Origin: Solirubrobacteraceae bacterium
GTDB taxonomy: Bacteria; Actinomycetota; Thermoleophilia; Solirubrobacterales; Solirubrobacteraceae
Reading direction: 5' to 3'
Length of the DNA: 64,000 nucleotides
NCBI GenBank assembly: GCA_030447275.1
Contig: JAUJPF010000017.1
Span: 1 to 64,000, forward strand
The notes below the pieces were generated by a model. The model saw nothing but the letters and a program-made list of their open reading frames with translations. It was not told where the DNA came from and searched no databases. Shown in pieces: positions 26,942 to 36,012 of this stretch (position 1 is its first letter; the number at the start of each line of letters is the position of its first letter). A program made the position numbers and the translations under genes.

Positions 26942-27651
26942 GCGTCGTCGTCGCCGCTCAGCTCGAGGAAGCGCTCGACCGAGGCCTCCTGCTGGTCGAG
27001 GCGGGCCGCCGTGCGGCGGGCGTGGTCGGCGGCGCGGTCGAGGAAGTCGTCGAGGCACGCCTCCGGGTCGTCGGCGAGCGGGTACACGCGCGCGACGTCC
27101 TGCTGGGCCAGCGCGATCCCCATCGGCGGGCGCCCCTCGGCGAGCGTGCGCGCGCCGCAGACCGGCATTGCCATGAGCCGGCGCTCGGGCGCCACGAGCG
27201 CGACGGGCATCAGCCGGTGCGCGGGGACCTGCACCCCGTGGAGGTCGATCGAGCGGTCGATCGCCACCGGGGTCTCGGCGACCTCCTCGAGCGGCTCGCG
27301 CCAGACGGCGAGGACGGTGTCGGCGGCGAGCAGCGCGTCGCGCAGCGCCCTGGCCTGCTTGGCGTAGAGCCCCTCGGCCTCGCGGCGGTCGCCCGCGTCG
27401 GCGAGGTCGAGGTCGCACGGGACGCGGAGGAGCGCGTCGGCGCCAACCGTGTTGCCCGCGCCGAGGGTGCCGTGCGCGACGTACGTCTGGATCGTGCCGA
27501 GGTCGCGGCGCCCGTGGAAGACGATCGTCAGAGCGTCGCACGTCGAGAGCGGCTGCACCCGCAGAGCGACGGACGCGGCCTCGGTGGCGTCGAGGAGCGC
27601 GCGGCGCAGAAGCTCCTCGGATTCGCGTCGGGTGTCCTCAGGACCACCCAT
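26938..27651 (-). CDS. Conserved hypothetical protein
   Basis: MGGPEDTRRESEELLRRALLDATEAASVALRVQPLSTCDALTIVFHGRRDLGTIQTYVAHGTLG...; coupled to the downstream gene. Start is a choice (ORF extends to 27711). Confidence 0.7.
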   Translation of the reverse strand: MGGPEDTRRESEELLRRALLDATEAASVALRVQPLSTCDALTIVFHGRRDLGTIQTYVAHGTLGAGNTVGADALLRVPCDLDLADAGDRREAEGLYAKQARALRDALLAADTVLAVWREPLEEVAETPVAIDRSIDLHGVQVPAHRLMPVALVAPERRLMAMPVCGARTLAEGRPPMGIALAQQDVARVYPLADDPEACLDDFLDRAADHARRTAARLDQQEASVERFLELSGDDDA

Positions 27652-27709
27652 GCCGGAAGTATCGGCGGTGTTCCGGTCGGCTTGAGCCGGGGTAGGTTGC
27701 CGCCCAGCC

Positions 27710-27985
27710 ATGAAGCTCTTCTACAAGCTGTTCTCCATCCCACTCGGTCTCGCCGCCGGCCAGGTCGCCAAGAAGATCTTCGAGCAGATCTGGGGCATGA
27801 TCGACGACCGCGAGCCGCCCAAGGCGAACATCGAGGAGACGACGTTCCCGAAGGTGCTCGCCGCCGCCGCCGTGCAGGGCGTGACGTTCTACATGGTGCG
27901 CGCCGCGGTCCAGCGCGCCGGCGCGAAGGGGTTCGCGCATCTGACCGGCGTGTGGCCCGGCGACAAGCGCCCCGAGGTCGAGTAG
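27710..27985 (+). CDS. DUF4235-like small membrane protein
   Basis: MKLFYKLFSIPLGLAAGQVAKKIFEQIWGMIDDREPPKANIEETTFPKVLAAAAVQGVTFYMVRAAVQRAGAKGFAHLTGVWPGDKR. Confidence 0.85.
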   Translation: MKLFYKLFSIPLGLAAGQVAKKIFEQIWGMIDDREPPKANIEETTFPKVLAAAAVQGVTFYMVRAAVQRAGAKGFAHLTGVWPGDKRPEVE

Positions 27986-27990
27986 CGGGG

Positions 27991-28293
27991 CTAGCCGCCG
28001 CCGCGCAGGACGAAGCCGCGCTCGGCCAGCTCGGAGAGCGCGTCCTCGAAGGCGGCGAAGTCGCGCGCCAGCAGGAGGTCGATCGGCGGGCGGCTGCCGG
28101 CGCGCAGCCAGCGCCGCAGGACCGCGCCGCCGGCGCGGTCCTCGGCCTCCTCGGTCAGCGTGAGGAGGATCCCGATCTCCGAGCGGTGGTCGAGGTCGTC
28201 GGTGATGACGCTGATCGGGTCGACGTCGAGCATCGTCATCAGCTCGTCGTCGCTGAGGCCGAGGCGCTGCATCAGCGTCGCCGCCCCGCTCAC
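27991..28293 (-). CDS. Small conserved protein, possibly MbcA/ParS/Xre toxin-binding (DUF2384)-like
   Basis: MQRLGLSDDELMTMLDVDPISVI...AVLRRWLRAGSRPPIDLLLARDFAAFEDALSELAERGFVL. GTG start overlaps the upstream stop. Family similarity judged by eye only. Confidence 0.5.
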   Translation of the reverse strand: MSGAATLMQRLGLSDDELMTMLDVDPISVITDDLDHRSEIGILLTLTEEAEDRAGGAVLRRWLRAGSRPPIDLLLARDFAAFEDALSELAERGFVLRGGG

Positions 28294-29309
28294 AGCAGCT
28301 CTTCCGCCGTCGTCAGGTACTGCTCGGCGCGCGCGGTCATGCGGACGAGGCCGTAGGCGTTCAGCACCGCGCGCTTGAGGTCGGGCTGCGGGCCGAGGCG
28401 GCGCATCAGCTCGGCGATCTCGTCGAGCGGCACCTCGATCAGCTCGCGCGGGCCCAGCTCGCGGACGACGACCGGCGCGGTGTCGGGCAGGCGGACGGCG
28501 TCGTCGCCCTGCCACGGGATCTCGTCCTCGCCGACGAGGACGACCTTCCCCTCGCGCGCGAGGTGGTAGATCGAGTTCGAGAGCGGGGCGCGGGCGACCG
28601 AGGTCAGCTTCTTGCCGCCCGCCGCCTTGTTGTAGACGGCGTAGGCGCGGCTCGCGAGGACCGGGCCCTCGGCCGCGACGATCTCGAGCATCGCCTCCAT
28701 GATCCGCGGCCGCGGGGCCGAGCGCGGGTCGCCCGGCGACTCGCCCTCCCACTCGCGGTACGGCTCGAGCGCGACGCGCACCGCGGCCGCGCCGCCCGGC
28801 GCGGCGGCGCCGGCGGGCTGCGCCGCCTTCCAGTCGTCCACGGGCCAGTCCGGGCGCTCGTCGTCGGTGAGCGTGAGGACGGGGAGGCCGGTGACCTCAT
28901 GGAGCAGGACGCGCTCGTCGAGCAGCACGCGGTCGGGGTCGTGCGGCCAGCCGGCGATGACGACGGCGGCGACCGCGAGGCCGGCGGCGCGCGCCGCCTC
29001 GGCGTAGAGCCGGGCCTGGCCGGTCAGCGACGGCTCGGCGCCGACGGTGACGACGACGGGGGCGCCGAGCTCGACCGCGAGGTCGCGGAGCGAGTAGCGC
29101 GGGGTGAGCGGCGCGACGGGGTTGCCGGCGAGGGCGACGATCTCGGCCGCCGAGGCGGCCTCGCGCAGCTCCGGCGGCGCGTGCTCGCGGCCGGCGTGGC
29201 GCGCGACGATCGCGGGGGTCGCGTCCCCGTCGTCGAGGACCCACGCGTCGGCGTCGATCGCCCGCGCGACCGCGGTGGCGTAGCGCCCGATGACGACGAG
29301 GTCGGTCAC
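28290..29309 (-). CDS. BioD-like N-terminal region fused to a DUF3320-like C-terminal domain
   Basis: ALAGNPVAPLTPRYSLRDLAVELGAPVVVTVGAEPSLTGQARLYAEAARAAGLAVAAVVIAGWP resembles the dethiobiotin synthetase core. RIMEAMLEIVAAEGPVLASRAYAVYNKAAGGKKLTSVARAPLSNSIYHLAREGKVVLV resembles DUF3320. No P-loop in the N-terminus. Confidence 0.6.
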   Translation of the reverse strand: MTDLVVIGRYATAVARAIDADAWVLDDGDATPAIVARHAGREHAPPELREAASAAEIVALAGNPVAPLTPRYSLRDLAVELGAPVVVTVGAEPSLTGQARLYAEAARAAGLAVAAVVIAGWPHDPDRVLLDERVLLHEVTGLPVLTLTDDERPDWPVDDWKAAQPAGAAAPGGAAAVRVALEPYREWEGESPGDPRSAPRPRIMEAMLEIVAAEGPVLASRAYAVYNKAAGGKKLTSVARAPLSNSIYHLAREGKVVLVGEDEIPWQGDDAVRLPDTAPVVVRELGPRELIEVPLDEIAELMRRLGPQPDLKRAVLNAYGLVRMTARAEQYLTTAEELL

Positions 29310-29375
29310 GAGGGCGGAGCGTACCTGCGCGCCAGCGCGCGGATTGGGCTGCTGGATCCGGGGAAGACGAACCCC

Positions 29376-30626
29376 GTGCCCCGCCTCGCCGCTCTGACCA
29401 TCGCCGTGCTGTTCACCGTCGTCGGCGCGGCGCACGCCGCGCCCGCACCGCTCACCGAACCGCCCGACGCTCTCGCGCAGGCGCTCGAGTGCGGGCCGGG
29501 CGTCGGCGCGCCGCGCAGACACCGGTCATCCTCCTGCACGGCACCGGCTCGACGCCCGAGGAGAGCTTCGACGCCGGCTACGCCGCCGCGCTGCCGAAGC
29601 TCGGCTTCCCGGTATGCACGGTGCGGTTCCCGGAGCGCGCGCTCGTCGACCTCCAGCGTTCCATGCGCAGTACGCCGTGTACGCGGTGCGCGAGGTCGCG
29701 CGCCGCAGCGGCCGGAAGGTGTCGCTGGTGGGCCACAGCCAGGGCGCCTTGCACGCGGTGTACGCGCGCGCACTTCTGGCCGGACCTGCCGCCCCTGATC
29801 GACGACGTCGTCGGGCTCGCCGGGCCCTACGTCGGCACCCAGCGCGCGAACGAGAGCTGCAACGACGGGCGCTGCCCGGTCACCTCGTGGCAGTTTCGCT
29901 TCGGCTCGGATCTGAACCGCGCGTTCGCGGCGGCCCCGCGGCCGGCGGGACCCTCCTTCACCGCGGTCGCGACGTCGTTCGACGAGCTGGTCACCCCCGC
30001 GCCGGACGCCGCGCTGCTCGCGGGCGAGGGCATCGTGCTCCAGGACGTCTGCCCCAACCGCTCGACGGACCACTTCGCGATCGTCGGCGACGCCGCGGCG
30101 TACACGCTGGCGGTCGACGCGCTGACGCACGAGGGCGCGGCCGACCCCGCGCGCTTCGATCCCGCCGCATGCCGGCAGACGACGATCCCCGGGACCGAGG
30201 TCGGGACCGTCGTCGGCGCCCCCGGCGCGGTCGGCAACGCCGCCGTCGGCCTCGTGACCGCGCAGAACACCGACCGCGAGCCTCCGCTCGTGTGCCCGTT
30301 CGACGCGGCGGCGTGTGGCGAAGGGGTGACGACGACTTCTGGTTCCGGCCCCTCGCAGGCGTCGACCGGGCGGCGCGCGCGCCTCACGCGCTCGTGCCTG
30401 CGCGGCGGCGCGCTCCGGGTCCGGGTTCGCGGGCTCGCCGGGGTGCGGCGGGTGGACTTCCGGTTCGGCCGGCGGCTCGTCGCGCGCGACCGCGCGCGCC
30501 GTTCGTCCGCGTCGTGAGCCGCCGCGCCGTGAGCCGCGGCGGGTCGCGGCTGCTGGCGGTGTTGTACCTGAACGGCGGCGCGCGCGCGTGGTGCGCAGCC
30601 GGACGCTGCCGCGCTGCGGGCTCTGA
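29376..30626 (+). CDS. Secreted lipase/alpha-beta hydrolase (class 2 lipase-like), frameshifted about four times
   Basis: Signal VPRLAALTIAVLFTVVGAAHAAPAP; TPVILLHGTGSTPEESFDAGY; KVSLVGHSQGALHAVYARA; DDVVGLAGPYVGT; end RTLPRCGL* after a (GC)n run. Confidence 0.8.
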
Positions 30627-30682
30627 ACTGCTCATGCGCGTCCGCGTCCGCGTCCGCTCCACAATCGCGGGGTCCCTCGCAC

Positions 30683-30727
30683 CGAGTGTCGACTTCGGCG
30701 CCCTATCGACGACAGAATCGACACTCG
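30683..30727. terminator. 10-bp inverted repeat between convergent lipase and prs genes, candidate bidirectional terminator or REP-like element
   Basis: cgagtgtcga (30683-30692) and tcgacactcg (30718-30727), a perfect 10-bp stem. Confidence 0.45.
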
Positions 30728-30762
30728 CCGCGCGACGCGAGACCGCGCGGAGCGGCACCCGC

Positions 30763-31785
30763 CTAGAACAACTGGTTCTCGCCGCCGAACACGGCGCTCA
30801 CCGAGTCGTCGGTGAAGATGCGGCGGATCGAGTCGGTGAGGAGGTCGGCGCACGAGAGGACGCGGATGTTGTCGGGCGCGCCGGCGCGGAGCGGGATCGT
30901 GTCGGTGACGACGATCTGCTCGAACGGCGACGCGGCGAGGTTCTCGAACGCGCGGCCGCTCAGCACCGGGTGCGTCGCGGCGGCGAAGACGCGCTCGGCG
31001 CCCGCGGCCACGACCGCGTCGCCCGCCGCCCGCAGCGTCCCCGCGGTGTCGATGATGTCGTCGACGATGATCGCGGTCTTGCCGCGCACGTCGCCGATGA
31101 CGTGGCCGATCTCGGCGAGCTGCTGGGCCGGGCGCTCCTTGTCGAGGATCGCCAGGTCGGCGCCGAGCTTGTCCGAGAACTTCTTGTTCAGCTTCACGCG
31201 GCCCGCGTCCGGCGCGACGACGACGAGGTCGGACAGGGCCAGGTCGGCGAAGTACTGCGTGAGCATGAACATCGCGGTCATGTGGTCGACCGGCTTCGAG
31301 AAGAAGCCTTGGATCTGGCCGGCGTGGAGGTCCATCGTGAGGACGCGGTCGGCCCCGGCCGCCTCGAGCGCGCGGGCGACGAGCCGGGCGGAGATCGGCT
31401 CGCGCGGCGCCGACTTCTTGTCCTGGCGCGAGTAGCCGAACCACGGCGAGACGGCGATGACCCGGTGCGCCGACGCGCCGACCGCCGCGTCGATCATCAA
31501 CAGCAGCTCCATCAGCGAGTCGTTCGGCGTGATCCCGAGCTCGGGGTTCGCGCACGTCGGCTGGACGATGAAGACGTCGGCCCCGCGGATCGAGTCCTCG
31601 TAGCGGCAGTAGACCTCGCCGTTGGAGAACGTCTTGATGTCGATCGGGCCGAGATCGACGCCGAGGTTGTGCGCGATCTTGGCGCTCAGCCCGGGGTTCG
31701 CGCGCCCGCTGAACAGCATCAGGCGCTTGTCGTAGCCGATGTCCAGGCTGGTCGAGAGCTGAGGCTGCGTCTCGAGTGCGGTCAC
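30763..31785 (-). CDS. prs: Ribose-phosphate pyrophosphokinase
   Basis: LMLFSGRANPGLSAKIAHNLGVDLG, RYEDSIRGADVFIVQPTC, GYSRQDKKSAPREPISARLVA, AIIVDDIIDTAGTL. Confidence 0.97.
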   Translation of the reverse strand: MTALETQPQLSTSLDIGYDKRLMLFSGRANPGLSAKIAHNLGVDLGPIDIKTFSNGEVYCRYEDSIRGADVFIVQPTCANPELGITPNDSLMELLLMIDAAVGASAHRVIAVSPWFGYSRQDKKSAPREPISARLVARALEAAGADRVLTMDLHAGQIQGFFSKPVDHMTAMFMLTQYFADLALSDLVVVAPDAGRVKLNKKFSDKLGADLAILDKERPAQQLAEIGHVIGDVRGKTAIIVDDIIDTAGTLRAAGDAVVAAGAERVFAAATHPVLSGRAFENLAASPFEQIVVTDTIPLRAGAPDNIRVLSCADLLTDSIRRIFTDDSVSAVFGGENQLF

Positions 31786-31797
31786 GGTTTGGTCACT

Positions 31798-33171
31798 CTA
31801 GCCCTTGCGGCGGGCGTAACCCTCGACGTTCGTCTGCCTGGCGCGGGCGACGCCCAGCGCGTCCTCCGGGACGTCCTCCGTGATGACCGAGCCAGCCCCC
31901 GTGTAGGCGTTGTCGCCGATCGTCACGGGGGCCACGAAGGTCGTGTCGACGCTCGTGCGGACGTTCGCGCCGATCGTCGTGCGGTGCTTGGTGCGGCCGT
32001 CGTAGTTGGCGGTGACGTTCGAGGCCCCGATGTTGGTCTGAGGCCCGACGTCGGCGTCGCCCAGGTAGGAGAGGTGCGGCACCTTCGTCCCCTCGCCGAT
32101 GTCGGAGTTCTTGATCTCGACGTACGTGCCGACCTTCGCGCCGGCGCGGATCCTCGTGCCCGGCCGCAGGTAGGCGAAGGGCCCGATGCTCACGCCGTCC
32201 TCGACGTCGCAGTCGACCGCGTAGGCGTAGAGCGCGGTGACGCCGTCGGCGAGCCGGGCGTCGACGAGCGTGGCGTTCGGCCCGATCCGGCAGTCCTCCC
32301 CCACGCGCGTGGCGCCGCGCAGGACGCAGCCCGGCTCGACGGTCGTGTCGGCGCCGATCGCGACGCCCACGTCGACCGTCGTCGCCGCCGGGTTGACGAA
32401 CGTGACGCCGGCGCGCGCGTGCTCGTCGAGGATGCGGCGCTGGGCGACCTCGCGGAGCTGGGCGAGCTGCGCGCGGTCGTTGATGCCGGCGGTCAGCCAC
32501 GGGTCGGCGACGCCGTGCGCGACGACGCGGTGGCCGCCCTCACGGAGGATCGGCAGCGCGTCCGGCAGGTAGTACTCGCCCTGGGCGTTGTCGGCGGTGA
32601 TCGACGCGAGCGCGCCGGTGAGGGGGCCGCCGGCGAAGGCGTAGATGCCGGTGTTCACCTCGCGGATCTCGAGCTCGGAGGCCGTCGCGTCGCCCGGGTT
32701 CTTCGTCTCGACGACCTTCACGACGTCGCCCTGCGCGTCGCGGACGACGCGCCCGTACCCGGCCGGATCGTCGAGGACGGTGGTGGCCATCGTCGCGGCC
32801 GCGCCGGCATCGGCGTGCGCGCGGGCCAGGCCGGCGATCGCCTCCGCGGTGATGAGCGGGACGTCGCCGTAGAGCACGACGACGGTGTCGTCGGCGCCGA
32901 TGTGCTCGGCCGCGCACCGCACCGCATGGCCGGTCCCCTTCGCCTCCGGCTGCACGGCGATCGCGACGCCGTCGGGAACGTGCCCCTCGACCGCCCGGTC
33001 TGGCCCGCCCACCACGATCACCTTCTCGGCCCCCGCGGCGAGCGCCGCCTCGACGGGCCAGCGCACCAGCGGCCAGCCGCACAGGTCGTGGAGGACCTTC
33101 GGCGTCTTCGAGCGCATGCGGGTGCCCTGCCCTGCGGCGAGAACGACGGCGGTCAACGGCACGCGGGCCAT
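31798..33171 (-). CDS. glmU: Bifunctional UDP-N-acetylglucosamine pyrophosphorylase / glucosamine-1-phosphate N-acetyltransferase
   Basis: VVLAAGQGTRMRSKTPKVLHDLCGWPLV, left-handed beta-helix hexapeptides, EIKNSDIGEGTKVPHLSYLGDADVGPQTNIGASNVTANYDGRTKHRTTIG. Confidence 0.97.
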   Translation of the reverse strand: MARVPLTAVVLAAGQGTRMRSKTPKVLHDLCGWPLVRWPVEAALAAGAEKVIVVGGPDRAVEGHVPDGVAIAVQPEAKGTGHAVRCAAEHIGADDTVVVLYGDVPLITAEAIAGLARAHADAGAAATMATTVLDDPAGYGRVVRDAQGDVVKVVETKNPGDATASELEIREVNTGIYAFAGGPLTGALASITADNAQGEYYLPDALPILREGGHRVVAHGVADPWLTAGINDRAQLAQLREVAQRRILDEHARAGVTFVNPAATTVDVGVAIGADTTVEPGCVLRGATRVGEDCRIGPNATLVDARLADGVTALYAYAVDCDVEDGVSIGPFAYLRPGTRIRAGAKVGTYVEIKNSDIGEGTKVPHLSYLGDADVGPQTNIGASNVTANYDGRTKHRTTIGANVRTSVDTTFVAPVTIGDNAYTGAGSVITEDVPEDALGVARARQTNVEGYARRKG

Positions 33172-33258
33172 CGTAGGCCGCTTCGCGGCGTCACGTCACA
33201 GCCTGCGGCGATGGCATCGTGGGCCAGACTTAGGCGGCGTACCCTTCGCCCGACTCGG

Positions 33259-33331
33259 TGGGGAGTGGTCTAGCGGCAAGACACGGGCCTTTGGAGCCCT
33301 GAGACGCTCGGTTCGAATCCGGCCTCCCCAG
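33259..33331 (+). tRNA. tRNA-Gln (anticodon TTG)
   Basis: tggggagtggtctagcggcaagacacgggcctttggagccctgagacgctcggttcgaatccggcctccccag: 7-bp acceptor stem, anticodon loop CTTTGGA, T-loop GGTTCGAATCC. Confidence 0.95.
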
Positions 33332-33349
33332 CTCGCGCGGGCGGCGCGC

Positions 33350-34483
33350 TCAGCAGTGCGTCGCTAGGGCCTCGACGACGCGCTCCATGCGGACGAGGCC
33401 GGCGTAGCGGCCGGCCTGGTCCCAGCAGACGAGCGGGTCGAAGCGGCGGTCGGCCGGGCGGGTCATCGCGCGGCGGGTCACCGCCGCCAGCGGCATGTCG
33501 ACGGTGACCATCATGAGGTTGCGGACCGGGCCGGCGCCGCGGGCGTGGTCGGCGCGGCGGACGAGGCCGCTGGGGCGCCCGTCGTGGTCGACGAGCGCGA
33601 TGTAGTCCGGCTCGGGGCGGCGATCGAAGAGCACGCCGAGCGCGCGGCCCGATGCGGGCTCGGGCAGCGTCGGGACCGCCTCGATGAGCGCCGCGATCGC
33701 CATCTCGCCGGTCGCCGGCCGGTACCGCGCCCGGATCTCGAAGCCGAGGTCGGGCTCGAGCTCGGCCATCCCCGGCGTCGGGCCGCCGAACGCGAAGCCC
33801 TGCGCGAGCGGGACGCGCAGGTCCATGAGCGCCTCGAGCTCCTCCATCCGCTCGACGCCCTCGGCGATGATCCAGGCGTCGATCCGACCCGCCAGCTCGC
33901 CGAGCGTCTGGACCACCGCGGCCTTGGCCGGCTCGGTGTCGACGTTCGCGACGAGGCCGCGGTCGATCTTGACGAAGTTCGGCTTGAGCGACGTGATCCG
34001 CGACAGCGAGCCGTAGCCCGCGCCCGCGTCGTCGACGGCGATGAGCGCGCCGCGCGCGCGCAGCGCCGCGCGCGCTCCGGAGAGCGCGTCGGTCTCGGCG
34101 TCGGTCTGCTCGGTCACCTCGACGATCACCCGGTCGAGCCGCGCCGCCTCGCTGAACGCGTCGTGGACCTCGTCGGCGACGAGCGCGCGCGGCGACGCGT
34201 TCACGGCAAGGAAGCGGTTCGAAGGCAGGTGGGGCAGCGCGGCGAGGACCTCACGCACCATGTGCGCCTCGAGCACGCCGCCCACGCCGTGGCGCTCGGC
34301 CGCCGCGAAGACGTCCGCCGGCCGCAGCTCCCCCCGTCCAGGGAAGCGGGCGAGGGCCTCGTAGCCGCACACCTCGCCGCGCTGGAGGTCGACGACGGGC
34401 TGGAAGTGCGGCCTGACGCGTCCCGGCTGGCTGAGAACCTCCCCGAGGATCTCGGTCCAGTCGTGCTGGCGCTCGTGGATCAC
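33350..34483 (-). CDS. EAL-domain (c-di-GMP phosphodiesterase-type) protein with C-terminal CBS-like region
   Basis: HFQPVVDLQRGEVCGYEALARFPG, NASPRALV, VIVEVTEQT, VDDAGAGYGSLSRI, VKIDRGLV, IIAEGVE; C-terminal YIALVDHDGRPSGLVRR... PLVCWDQAGRYAGLVRM. Confidence 0.87.
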   Translation of the reverse strand: MIHERQHDWTEILGEVLSQPGRVRPHFQPVVDLQRGEVCGYEALARFPGRGELRPADVFAAAERHGVGGVLEAHMVREVLAALPHLPSNRFLAVNASPRALVADEVHDAFSEAARLDRVIVEVTEQTDAETDALSGARAALRARGALIAVDDAGAGYGSLSRITSLKPNFVKIDRGLVANVDTEPAKAAVVQTLGELAGRIDAWIIAEGVERMEELEALMDLRVPLAQGFAFGGPTPGMAELEPDLGFEIRARYRPATGEMAIAALIEAVPTLPEPASGRALGVLFDRRPEPDYIALVDHDGRPSGLVRRADHARGAGPVRNLMMVTVDMPLAAVTRRAMTRPADRRFDPLVCWDQAGRYAGLVRMERVVEALATHC

Positions 34484-34546
34484 GTCTTTCGGAACCCCGA
34501 GGGGGTGCGGAAGTTGGACGGTTGGCGCGTCGCCGCGCGGTCGCGT

Positions 34547-35194
34547 TCAGCCCGCCCGCAGCGCCGCGACGATCTCCGGCGGCGTGAGCGGATCGGCGAG
34601 CATCGCGCGGGCGTCGCGCTCGTCGTCGAGGTCGCGCTCGGCGCGCAGCATCCCGACCGTGAGGCCGGCCGCGTCGGCCGCCGCGAGCGTCTGCGTCAGC
34701 ACGCTCGAACCGCCCCAGTCGGCGGCGGGGAGCGCGAAGACGGCGTCGTTCGGCTCGTGCAGCCCGATGAGGTAGTAGCCGCCGTCGGACGCCGGGCCGA
34801 CGGTCACGTCCACGCCGCAGCGCAGGTCGTCGAGCGCGGCCTCGGCGTGGCGGCGGCCGAGCTGCGGCGTGTCGACGCCGACGAGCAGCGCCGGGCCCGG
34901 GTGCGTCGCCAGGACGTCCCGGAAGGCGGCCGCGAGCCGGTCGCCGAGCGAACCCTCCACCTGCGCGATCAGCGTCGCGCCCGGCGCCAGCGCGGCCATC
35001 TCGTCGCGCGCGTCCTCGGGTGTGAACACGACGTACGGGTCCCCGGCGTCGGCCGCCCAGGCCGCGGCCCGCGCGACGAGCGCGGACTGGAGGCGCGCGC
35101 ACCCCTCGGCGCCGAGCAGCGGCGCGAGCCGCGTCTTGCACAGCCCCGGCCGCGGCGCCTTCGCGATGACGATGGCCGCGGGCCGCGCCGGCAC
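34547..35194 (-). CDS. DUF2064/TIGR04282-type glycosyltransferase
   Basis: AIVIAKAPRPGLCKTRLAPLLG, LVGVDTPQLGRRHAEAALDDL, DVTVGPASDGGYYLIGLHEP. Confidence 0.8.
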   Translation of the reverse strand: MPARPAAIVIAKAPRPGLCKTRLAPLLGAEGCARLQSALVARAAAWAADAGDPYVVFTPEDARDEMAALAPGATLIAQVEGSLGDRLAAAFRDVLATHPGPALLVGVDTPQLGRRHAEAALDDLRCGVDVTVGPASDGGYYLIGLHEPNDAVFALPAADWGGSSVLTQTLAAADAAGLTVGMLRAERDLDDERDARAMLADPLTPPEIVAALRAG

Positions 35195-35196
35195 GA

Positions 35197-35997
35197 TCAG
35201 AAGCGGAAGTGGGTGCCGACCGGCGCGAGCTCGGCCGTCGCCGCGACCGGGACCGCTGCCGCCAGCGCCGTCGCGAAGGTCGCCGCCGACGCGCCGATGA
35301 GTCGGGTCAGCTCGGCGACGGGCGTCGGCTCGTCCTTGACGCCGTTCGCGTAGTCGGTCGCGTAGCCGATCAGCGCGTACGGGATCTCCGCCTCGCCCGC
35401 GAGCACGGTCTCGGGCCCGCCCGTCTGCGAGACCGCGGTCACGCCCGCGGCGGCCAGCGCCGCGATCTCCGTACGGGTGTTGAAACGCGGCCCGTCGACG
35501 TGGCCGTAGCAGCCGCCGTCGCGGACGCCGTGGCCCGCTTCCCGCGCCCCGATGAGGAGCGCCTCGCGCAGCGGCGGCGAGAACGGCGTCTCGAAGATCC
35601 AGTGCCCGCGGCCCGGCTCGCCCTCGGCGTAGAGCGAGCAGAGCGAGCCGTCGGGCAGCCGGTTGGAGAGGAAGTGCAGGTCGTCGAAGACGACGAGCGT
35701 CCCCAGGTCGAGACCCGGGTCGCACGCGCCGCAGACGGTGACCGCGAGGATCGCCTCGACGCCGGCGTCGCGCAGCGCGGTGACGTTCGCGCGATGGTCG
35801 ACGTGCGACGACAGCCGCGGGTGGCCCTCCCAGTGGCGCGAGACGTGCACGACGTCGGCGCCCGCGAACCGTCCCTGCGACACCTTCGCGGGACCGAAGC
35901 GGGTGGCGACCTCGCGCGGCCCCTCGCCCTCGAACCCAGGCAGCGCGTAGGTGCCCGAGCCGGTGATCACGCCGATGCGCGTCATCAGGACGCGCAA
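35197..35997 (-). CDS. 5'-methylthioadenosine phosphorylase-like purine nucleoside phosphorylase
   Basis: IGVITGSGTYALPGF, HVSRHWEGHPRLSSHVDHRANVTALRDAGVEAILAVTVCGA, RFNTRTEIAALAAAGVTAVSQTGGPETVLAGEAEIPYALIGYATDYANG. Confidence 0.9.
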   Translation of the reverse strand: MRVLMTRIGVITGSGTYALPGFEGEGPREVATRFGPAKVSQGRFAGADVVHVSRHWEGHPRLSSHVDHRANVTALRDAGVEAILAVTVCGACDPGLDLGTLVVFDDLHFLSNRLPDGSLCSLYAEGEPGRGHWIFETPFSPPLREALLIGAREAGHGVRDGGCYGHVDGPRFNTRTEIAALAAAGVTAVSQTGGPETVLAGEAEIPYALIGYATDYANGVKDEPTPVAELTRLIGASAATFATALAAAVPVAATAELAPVGTHFRF

Positions 35998-36012
35998 TCC
36001 TAGGCGGCGCGT

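Noticed and set aside
30636-30660. Hexamer tandem cgtccg near the lipase end
   Set aside because: Only about four units in a frameshift-prone region; too short to interpret.
29614-33273. 1219-aa ORF on the plus strand across prs and glmU
   Set aside because: Shadow ORF antisense to two clear housekeeping genes; an expected result of very high GC at third codon positions.
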